This document shows positions 31,812 through 36,926 of a stretch of DNA of 36,926 nucleotides, piece after piece (the stretch's first letter is position 1; each line of letters opens with the position of its first letter). The stretch covers positions 1-36,926 of the forward strand of contig JAKSQT010000017.1 of NCBI GenBank assembly GCA_024403995.1, written 5' to 3'. The notes below the pieces were generated by a model that saw nothing but the letters and a program-made list of their open reading frames with translations, made no database searches and was not told the DNA's origin. Origin of the DNA: Ruminococcus sp. (GTDB taxonomy: Bacteria; Bacillota; Clostridia; Oscillospirales; Ruminococcaceae). The translations under genes were made by a program, and so were the position numbers.

Positions 31812-32671
31812 TTTACGTTGATTATGCCTGAAACAGCCTCGCTTATTTTGCGGGCAACATAGGCATTATTCATGGTATAGAGGTGTATTCCGTCCACTCC
31901 GCTTGCAACGAGGTCAACTATCTGATTGATAGCATAAGCGATGCCTGCATCACGGAGAGCCTCGGGATTATCCTCATATTTATTCATAATGCGGACGAAT
32001 TTAGCCGGCAGACTTGCGCCGCAGGTCGTAACCATACGCTCTATCTGCTTTTTATTGACAACAGGCATGATCCCTGCCTCGATAGGCACGTCAATACCTG
32101 CAAGTTCAGCCTTTTCCCTGAATGAATAGAAGCAGTCGTTGTCAAAGAAAAGCTGTGTAATGAGGTGTGAAGTACCTGCATCGACCTTCTTTTTCAGGTT
32201 GCGGATATCGTCTACCATTGAATCTGCATCGGGATGAACCTCGGGATAGCAAGCACCTGCGATATCAAAATCGCCGTACTGTCTGATGAATTCTACAAGG
32301 TCACTTGCATAGCGAAAGTCAGTTTTCGGCGGTATATCGGGGTTCAGGTCGCCACGCAGAGCAAGAATGTTCTCGATGCAACGTTCCTTTATCTGCGAGA
32401 GTGTTTCGGTTATCTCCTCTTTCGTATAGTTGATGCAGGGGAGATGTATCATCGGTGTGATGCCGCTGTTTTTTATTCTTGAGGCGATATCAAGAGCATA
32501 TGTATTATTGCTGCTGCCGCCTGCGCTGAAAGTTACGCTGATAAAGTCAGGTTTAAGGTCCTGAAGTTCATCAAGTGTCTTGTATACCACATCTATCGGG
32601 CTTGTTTTTTTGGGAGGGAAAACCTCAAATGAAAATACTGTTTTATCTTTGAATAAATCTTTTACGCTCAT
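31808..32671 (-). CDS. metF: Methylenetetrahydrofolate reductase
   Basis: 287 residues, the usual MetF length, TIM-barrel flavoprotein. It reduces methylene-THF to methyl-THF, the methyl donor for methionine synthesis. Signatures: VFSFEVFPPKK with the catalytic Glu, FISVTFSAGGSS, ILALRGD, DIAGACYPEVHPDA and LITQLFFDN (substrate/FAD contacts), and a C-terminal GVDGIHLYTMN. AACGGAGG precedes the ATG. It follows ung closely (11 nt between) and overlaps the reactivation-domain gene, forming ung-metF-reactivase order. Confidence 0.97.
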   Translation of the reverse strand: MSVKDLFKDKTVFSFEVFPPKKTSPIDVVYKTLDELQDLKPDFISVTFSAGGSSNNTYALDIASRIKNSGITPMIHLPCINYTKEEITETLSQIKERCIENILALRGDLNPDIPPKTDFRYASDLVEFIRQYGDFDIAGACYPEVHPDADSMVDDIRNLKKKVDAGTSHLITQLFFDNDCFYSFREKAELAGIDVPIEAGIMPVVNKKQIERMVTTCGASLPAKFVRIMNKYEDNPEALRDAGIAYAINQIVDLVASGVDGIHLYTMNNAYVARKISEAVSGIINVK

Positions 32672-32682
32672 AATTACCTCCG

Positions 32683-33354
32683 TTAGTCGATGCTCCAGTC
32701 GATTTCCGTCATACCGTTGGCACGCAGGAAATCGTTGGCCTGTGAAAAATGTTTGCAGCCGAAAAAGCCGTTATATGCCGAAAGCGGACTTGGATGAGCA
32801 GCTTTCAGTACAAGATGATTTGGATTAGTGATAAATTGCTGTTTAGCCTTGGCATCTCCGCCCCAGAGCATGAAAACCATAGGCTTTTCACGCTCATTAA
32901 GCAGCTTTATGACATCTGTGGTGAAATTTTCCCAGCCGAGACCGTGGTGACTTCTTGCCTGATCTGCACGGACAGTCAGCACGGAATTGAGGAGCAGAAC
33001 ACCGCTCTGTGCCCATTTGGTAAGCTCACCGTGTTTTCCAAGATTATTTATACCCACGTCGCTTTGGATCTCCTTGAAGATATTAACGAGAGACGGTGGC
33101 GGAGCAATGCCCTTGCGGACAGAAAAGCTCAGACCATGAGCCTGACCTTCACCGTGATATGGATCCTGACCGATGATAACGCACTTCACATCATCATAGG
33201 AAGTTAGTTTCATGGCGTTGAAAATATCGTACATATTAGGAAAAATACGCTGTGTTCTGTACTCATTGATAAGTGTCTGCCTTAATTTCAGGTAATAATC
33301 CTTGTTGAATTCGTCTTTCAGCAGTTCGTCCCAGTCATTGTTAAATGAAACCAT
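32683..33354 (-). CDS. ung: Uracil-DNA glycosylase
   Basis: 223 residues, family 1 UDG. It excises uracil from DNA as the first step of base-excision repair. The water-activating loop is GQDPYHGEGQAHGLSFSV (catalytic Asp), the uracil-binding strand contains LLLNSVLTVR, and the Leu-loop is HPSPLSAYNGFFGCKHF with the catalytic His. Strong AGGAGG precedes the ATG. It is separated from the upstream small membrane-protein gene by a 6-bp hairpin and lies just before metF. Confidence 0.97.
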   Translation of the reverse strand: MVSFNNDWDELLKDEFNKDYYLKLRQTLINEYRTQRIFPNMYDIFNAMKLTSYDDVKCVIIGQDPYHGEGQAHGLSFSVRKGIAPPPSLVNIFKEIQSDVGINNLGKHGELTKWAQSGVLLLNSVLTVRADQARSHHGLGWENFTTDVIKLLNEREKPMVFMLWGGDAKAKQQFITNPNHLVLKAAHPSPLSAYNGFFGCKHFSQANDFLRANGMTEIDWSID

Positions 33355-33378
33355 ATTTCCTCCTGATTAACAAAATAC

Positions 33379-33394
33379 GGCGGCAAGCGCCGCC
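33379..33394 (-). terminator. Weak terminator/attenuator before ung
   Basis: GGCGGC (33389-33394 read on minus) and GCCGCC around an AGCTT-type loop, followed on the minus strand by GTATTTTG. It abuts the stop codon of the upstream gene; short stem and short T-run suggest partial termination. Confidence 0.55.
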
Positions 33395-33868
33395 TTAATT
33401 GTTTATGATAATTTCGTCTTTTTTTTCAAGATATTTGAAACGTACAAGAGTGTTTCTTCTGTAGAGGAGAGAGCCTTCCTTATCGAAAGGGATACTTTCG
33501 TAGGCTGTTTCAGAACAGGCGATGACTATCTGTTCTTTTTTTCTGTTAAGGAATACAAGTTCGTAGTATGCGTCAGTAATTTTTTCAATTCCGAGATTAT
33601 CAATAGTTCTAAGTCTGTCGTCGCTCTTGCTTACGAGGGTGCAGACTTCACCTTTTGAATAGCTGCGGCTTTTCTGAACTTTCTTTTCAGGCTCTTTGAC
33701 CAGATCGAGCTTCATATCGCCGTCCTCAGCTTTTCCTGCGTCCTTTACGAAAAAAGACAATGCCGTAAAAAATGCCTTTTTATTGAAAAGGAACAGAATC
33801 AGACCAACAATGCCGATCACTGCAAGAATACCGGCAGCAAAAAGCAATGCAATAACAACTTGTGACAT
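33395..33868 (-). CDS. Small membrane protein, DUF2500-like
   Basis: 157 residues. One N-terminal membrane helix (about residues 4-27, VVIALLFAAGILAVIGIVGL), a second short hydrophobic patch, and a soluble beta-rich domain with YYELVFLNRKKEQIVIACSE and SLLYRRNTLVRFKYLEKK. The pattern recalls DUF2500 proteins, which have a helix plus a small beta domain and no known activity; the match is by eye and not firm. ATG 33868 follows AGAGGT. It has its own promoter at 33899-33927, divergent from the ttcA-like gene. Confidence 0.75.
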   Translation of the reverse strand: MSQVVIALLFAAGILAVIGIVGLILFLFNKKAFFTALSFFVKDAGKAEDGDMKLDLVKEPEKKVQKSRSYSKGEVCTLVSKSDDRLRTIDNLGIEKITDAYYELVFLNRKKEQIVIACSETAYESIPFDKEGSLLYRRNTLVRFKYLEKKDEIIINN

Positions 33869-33898
33869 AATTACCTCTCTTTTCAATTTAATAAATAC

Positions 33899-33927
33899 AT
33901 TATACTACATTTCATGCTGTTTTTCAA
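33899..33927 (-). promoter_or_regulatory. Promoter for DUF2500-like gene and probably ung-metF
   Basis: On the minus strand TTGAAA (33922-33927), 17-nt spacer, TATAAT (33899-33904). Confidence 0.75.
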
Positions 33928-33933
33928 GATATC

Positions 33934-33962
33934 TTGCATATTTCTTTTTAATGTGGTATAAT
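33934..33962 (+). promoter_or_regulatory. Promoter for ttcA-like gene
   Basis: TTGCAT (33934-33939), 17-nt spacer, TATAAT (33957-33962). It is divergent from the minus-strand promoter immediately to the left. The predicted leader of about 165 nt is almost entirely a family B repeat. Confidence 0.75.
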
Positions 33963-33981
33963 GAATGCGTTACATTATTTC

Positions 33982-34122
33982 TCGGTCAAGGCGAGGGGTA
34001 TAACTTCGGACAATCCGTAAACCATTGCTTCACTCGGTTTACTGCTTCGCAGAGGTGTTCACCGAACACCCGCACCCCTTGACCCCGCAATATTATGCGG
34101 CTTCGCCGTTTATATTTTTTTT
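33982..34122. repeat. Family B structured repeat, copy 2
   Basis: 141 bp. Ends pair (GGTCAAG with CTTGACC). Internal hairpins: CGGA-CAA-TCCG, GTAAACC/GGTTTAC, GGTGTTC-ACC-GAACACC, CCGCA/TGCGG and CGGC-TTC-GCCG followed by TTTATATTTTTTTT. It differs from copy 1 at several stem positions but keeps pairing. It lies in the predicted 5' leader of the ttcA-like gene, whose ribosome site GGAGG follows directly. Confidence 0.85.
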
Positions 34123-34132
34123 GGAGGCAAAT

Positions 34133-34879
34133 ATGCAGAAAATTCTCGGCTATATGCGAAAAGCTATCGCAGAATATGACCTTATCCATGATGGTGACAG
34201 GATATGTGTCGGTGTTTCGGGCGGCAAGGACAGCGTTGTAATGCTGCTCGGTCTGTCGCTCCTCAGACGTTTTATCGGCATTGACTATGAACTTGTAGGA
34301 GTTACGCTCGATCCGGGTTTCAACGGTGAAAAGGGCGACTATTCGGCAATTGCCAGACTCTGTGAGGAAAACAATATTGAATATCACGTAATTCAGACAC
34401 AGATAGGCGAAATCGTTTTTGATATCAGACAGGAGACTAACCCGTGCAGTTTGTGTGCAAGAATGAGACGTGGGGCACTTCACAGCGCAACGAAGGACTA
34501 CGGGTGCAACAAGATTGCACTCGGTCACAACTATGACGACGCAGTTGAAACATTTATGATGAACCTTTTCACCGAAGGCAGAATTGGTTGTTTTCAGCCT
34601 ACGAACTATCTCTCACGCCGTGACATAACTCTGATAAGACCGCTTGTATTTGCTCCCGAAAAGGAAATAACCCGTGCTGCCCACAAGAATGATCTGCCTA
34701 TAGTCAAGTCAAAATGCCCTGCGGACGGTCATACCAACAGACAGCGCACCAAGGATTTCATACACGACATGGAACAGAGCGACCACGGCTTCAAGGACAG
34801 GATATTCGGTGCAATGAAGCGTGCCAATATAGACGGCTGGGGCGGCGTAAACTATGTCCCGCCTGAAAAAAAATACTGA
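34133..34879 (+). CDS. TtcA/TtuA-family tRNA thiolation ATPase
   Basis: 248 residues. PP-loop VGVSGGKDSVVML (SGGKDS at 29-34) binds ATP for adenylation; CSLC (105-108) and a later KCPADG Cys match the three-Cys Fe-S site of TtcA-type enzymes; LGHNYDDAVET (130-140) is the conserved downstream motif. Such proteins put sulfur into tRNA, for example 2-thiocytidine at position 32. Which base is modified here cannot be read from sequence. ATG 34133 follows TTGGAGG; the frame extends to 34025 through the repeat and is not used. It is a single-gene unit. Confidence 0.92.
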   Translation: MQKILGYMRKAIAEYDLIHDGDRICVGVSGGKDSVVMLLGLSLLRRFIGIDYELVGVTLDPGFNGEKGDYSAIARLCEENNIEYHVIQTQIGEIVFDIRQETNPCSLCARMRRGALHSATKDYGCNKIALGHNYDDAVETFMMNLFTEGRIGCFQPTNYLSRRDITLIRPLVFAPEKEITRAAHKNDLPIVKSKCPADGHTNRQRTKDFIHDMEQSDHGFKDRIFGAMKRANIDGWGGVNYVPPEKKY

Positions 34880-34918
34880 AACACTCTCCCCTTTTGGCGA
34901 TAGTGCTCATATAATAAA

Positions 34919-34943
34919 AAGGCTCTCCGAAATGGAGAGCCTT
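34919..34943 (-). terminator. Terminator of the cohesin-protein gene
   Basis: AAGGCTCTCC (34919-34928), loop GAAAT, GGAGAGCCTT (34934-34943). The T-run lies on the minus strand (complement of AATAAAAA), so it chiefly ends the cohesin gene; it may also catch the converging ttcA-like transcript. Confidence 0.88.
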
Positions 34944-34971
34944 GATTTATTCAGTCAGATTTCAGACTAAA

Positions 34972-35931
34972 TTAGTCTTCCTTCTTCTTGAGAGCGAATG
35001 CTGTACCAACAGCGATTGCAAGACCTGCAACTGCTGCGCCAACACCTGTTACGCCAGTTGGAGTTGCACCAGAAGCGTTCTTAGTTGTTGTCTTCTTAGT
35101 TGTTGTTGCAGCCTTAGTTGTTGTAGATGTTGATGTAGATGTTGTTGTAGATGTTGTTGTAGATGTTGTTGTGATTTCGCTTGTTGTTGTTGTTGTGATT
35201 GGAGCTGTTGTTGTTGTTGTGATTGGAGCTGTTGTTGTAGTTGTGATTGGAGCTGTTGTTGTAGTTGTTTCACCTGCAACCTTGATGTATGCATCAGCAA
35301 ACTCAAAACCTGCAAGGTTTGCATCCGGGTTTGGATTCTGTGAAGAATAGATACCCTTTGTGAAGAAGTAAGCCTGCATGAGCTTACCAGCCTCTGTATC
35401 TGTAGCATCTGTGAAGAGGTCACCCTTTGTGTCGTCCTGCTGATAGCAGATATCGATTGGGTAAACTGTGCCAGGAGCAGCATCAGCCGGAACTGTGAAT
35501 TCGAGTGAGAAGAATTCGCCTGTCTTACCCTTGTTTGAATCAGCAGCTGTAGCGATAACAACACCGTTGCCGTTTTCAACAACTGTAGGAGCTAACTTGA
35601 GTAAACCAGCCTCAGCAGTGATGAGTTCGCCGTCTTCGTTCTTTTCTAACTTAAGAGCGCTGTCCCAGTAAACGTGGAAACCTGTTGAAGCGTAAGCCTG
35701 GTTAACACCGTCACCAGCGATTGAGAATGTAATCTTAACCTTATCGCCTGGCTTTGCATCAGTTACGTTTGCAGCTGTAACAACCGGCTTGATTGTAGCG
35801 CCGTCAGCTGAACCCGGATATTCTACGCCCTTGTTTTCAAGTGCTGCGAAAGCTGTAACGCTGCTTACGGAAAGAGCTAAAGCTGATACAGCAACAGCGG
35901 ACATAGCTCTTTTAAAAGTATTCTTGTTCAT
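34972..35931 (-). CDS. Cohesin-domain surface protein with Thr-rich linker and C-terminal anchor
   Basis: 319 residues. Signal peptide 1-30 (SAVAVSALALSVSSVTAFAA). A single cohesin domain spans about 46-218: VTAANVTDAKPGDKVKITFS, GFHVYWDSALKL, GEFFSLEFTVPADAAPGTV and the closing FADAYIKVAG strand. Then a Thr linker with three APITTTTT units (222-285), and a C-terminal anchor: ASGATPTGVTG, hydrophobic helix 294-314, LKKKED. This resembles a sortase signal but lacks LPxTG. It should display one dockerin-bearing partner on the cell surface. AAAGGA precedes the ATG. It lies just downstream of a dockerin-protein gene on the same strand. Confidence 0.9.
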   Translation of the reverse strand: MNKNTFKRAMSAVAVSALALSVSSVTAFAALENKGVEYPGSADGATIKPVVTAANVTDAKPGDKVKITFSIAGDGVNQAYASTGFHVYWDSALKLEKNEDGELITAEAGLLKLAPTVVENGNGVVIATAADSNKGKTGEFFSLEFTVPADAAPGTVYPIDICYQQDDTKGDLFTDATDTEAGKLMQAYFFTKGIYSSQNPNPDANLAGFEFADAYIKVAGETTTTTAPITTTTTAPITTTTTAPITTTTTSEITTTSTTTSTTTSTSTSTTTKAATTTKKTTTKNASGATPTGVTGVGAAVAGLAIAVGTAFALKKKED

Positions 35932-35983
35932 TGTTATTATTTCCTTTCAGATAATTAATATAGATTTGTAATTTTTATGTTTC

Positions 35984-36005
35984 CTGCCGCCGTTTCCGAC
36001 GGCAG
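35984..36005 (-). terminator. Hairpin between dockerin and cohesin genes
   Basis: CTGCCGCCG (35984-35992), loop TTTC, CGACGGCAG (35997-36005), one wobble pair, 22 nt after the dockerin-protein stop. No continuous T-run follows on the minus strand, so partial read-through into the cohesin gene is plausible. Confidence 0.55.
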
Positions 36006-36027
36006 TTACAAACATTGATTAAATTGA

Positions 36028-36926
36028 TCAGCCCTCTTCAGGAGCTTCTTCAGCCGGCTGTTCTTCAACAGTCTTGCCTGTTGCGATGTCCCAGAGCTTG
36101 TCTGCATCATTCTTAGCCATTTCTGAATACTGCTCTGTCATTGATCTTGCATAGAATGAGAGGATTGCTGATGCATCACGAGAGTCGATAGTCTTTTCAG
36201 ACTTCTTAGCGTATCTTGATGTTTCCTTATCGAACTTAACGTCGCTGAGGAATGCAGCAAACTGATCGTATACAGATGATGCTGAGTCAGCAAGTTCGCT
36301 TGTTGTGAGCTTAACAGTGTCAGCTGTCTGACCTTCTGTTGAAGATGTTACATAGTAGATGAGGATTGCAGAAGCATCACGTGAGTCTACTATCTTATCG
36401 AGGTTTGTATCGCCCTTCATGCCGATATAAGCCTGAGCTGAAGCGATTGAACCGTCTTCATTCTTGAGGAGGTCGCCTGCGCTGATGATAGCCTTTCCTT
36501 CTGCATCATTGATTGCTTCACCTGTGTAAGCGAGGCTGATGTTGTAGAGGAATACGCCCTGTTCTGTTGTGTATGCCTTATCAGGTGTTGTTGCGAAATC
36601 AACTGAACCTGAGATGTCCTTTGTTTCTTCGTATGTAGTTGTATCAAGCTTAGCGCCTGTAGCATCTTCTGTCCACTTCTCGTAAACGATGTGGAGTTCA
36701 GCGCCCTTTATCTGAGCCTTATCGAATGCCTTCTCTGTGTTGTAGTAGAATGCATATGTTGTATCAGCCTTTACATAAACTGACTTAACAGCAGTTACAA
36801 CAGCAGTTGTTTCAATAGGTGTTGACTCTGTTGTTGTTACTTCACCGATTGGTGTTGACTCTGTTGTTGTCACTTCACCGATTGGTGTTGACTCTGTTGT
36901 TGTTACTTCACCGATTGGTGTTGACT
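36028..36926 (-). CDS. Dockerin-containing secreted protein, 5' end outside window
   Basis: Partial: about 298 residues of the C-terminal part are visible. First comes a Thr/Glu linker with repeated TTTESTPIGEV units that runs off the window, then a beta-rich domain of about 120 residues (SVYVKADTTYAFYYNTEKAF..), then a dockerin. Dockerin repeat 1 is GDTNLDKIVDSRDASAIL, with Ca ligands at positions 1, 3, 5, 9 and 12; repeat 2 keeps IDSRDASAILSFY but reads AKKSEKT where the first ligands should be. The tail is acidic (EEQPAEEAPEEG). It should bind a cohesin. No internal start is proposed; the GTG at 36873 is only a codon inside the linker. Confidence 0.9.
   Translation of the reverse strand, partial: STPIGEVTTTESTPIGEVTTTESTPIGEVTTTESTPIETTAVVTAVKSVYVKADTTYAFYYNTEKAFDKAQIKGAELHIVYEKWTEDATGAKLDTTTYEETKDISGSVDFATTPDKAYTTEQGVFLYNISLAYTGEAINDAEGKAIISAGDLLKNEDGSIASAQAYIGMKGDTNLDKIVDSRDASAILIYYVTSSTEGQTADTVKLTTSELADSASSVYDQFAAFLSDVKFDKETSRYAKKSEKTIDSRDASAILSFYARSMTEQYSEMAKNDADKLWDIATGKTVEEQPAEEAPEEG
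36810..36926 (-). repeat. 33-bp in-frame repeats encoding Thr/Glu linker
   Basis: The unit TTTESTPIGEV is encoded at least three times with near-identical DNA and continues past the window edge; one spacer differs (STPIETTAVV). Confidence 0.9.

Noticed and set aside
34988-35350. Plus-strand Val-rich open frame
   Set aside because: It is the antisense of the Thr-rich linker (ACA/ACT codons read as Val on the other strand).

Overview
The window looks like a chromosomal segment of a gut, fibre-degrading Clostridia species close to Ruminococcus (Oscillospiraceae). The main reasons are a cohesin-bearing, Thr-linker surface protein next to a dockerin-bearing secreted protein at the right end, plus clostridial-type housekeeping genes (class II alpha2-type GlyRS, T-box-controlled AsnRS, mazG-hup-S4 cluster, SpoVB-like flippase) and many short palindromic intergenic repeats. 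The species cannot be fixed from sequence alone. I see no tRNA, rRNA, CRISPR array, prophage or transposase gene.

Layout. 1-220: truncated copy of a MITE-like repeat (family A). 310-5259 (minus strand): one tight gene string, a HAD phosphatase, then iorA, a zinc-ribbon protein, an acidic protein and a repeat-bearing membrane protein, then iorB. The two indolepyruvate oxidoreductase subunits are therefore split by three genes. 5496-6668: CPBP membrane protease. 6779-8728: htpG behind a perfect CIRCE operator. 8729-9065: repeats. 9066-10472: glycyl-tRNA synthetase. 10473-10670: palindromic repeats. 10671-15548: an Asn-specific T-box followed by asnS, a GNAT enzyme, a BspA-type leucine-rich lipoprotein, an unknown protein and asnA, with no gap above about 45 nt and a terminator after asnA. 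15573-15891: a broken Cys/His-rich gene with its own promoter-like sequence and terminator.

15903-18401 (minus): YwqG-like protein, DUF4349 lipoprotein and NUDIX hydrolase. 18816-21970 (plus): small unknown protein, LacI regulator, DUF5662 protein, a block of two different repeats, and a lipoprotein. 21977-23572 (minus): SpoVB-like flippase. 23857-28185 (plus): PLP aminotransferase, unknown protein, trpS, mazG, hup and an RqcP-like S4 protein. 28186-28226: a 41-bp palindrome that is a deletion derivative of family A. 28363-30854 (minus): sugar-nucleotide epimerase-like protein and orphan ABC solute-binding lipoprotein. 31140-33868 (minus): MetH reactivation-domain protein, metF, ung, and a small membrane protein. 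34133-34879 (plus): TtcA-like tRNA thiolase. 34972-36926 (minus): cohesin protein and a 5'-incomplete dockerin protein.

How the genes fit together. Amino-acid and translation functions dominate: asparagine synthesis and charging in one T-box operon, GlyRS, TrpRS, a ribosome-quality-control-like S4 protein, and one-carbon/methionine genes (metF plus a free-standing MetH reactivation domain). Aromatic 2-keto-acid oxidation (iorA/iorB) shares an operon with unrelated small proteins. Repeat elements often sit inside predicted 5' leaders (NUDIX operon, ttcA-like gene). The covarying hairpins of the second repeat family (B) are the most unusual structural signal in the window. Most functional calls rest on motif recognition by eye, without database searches.
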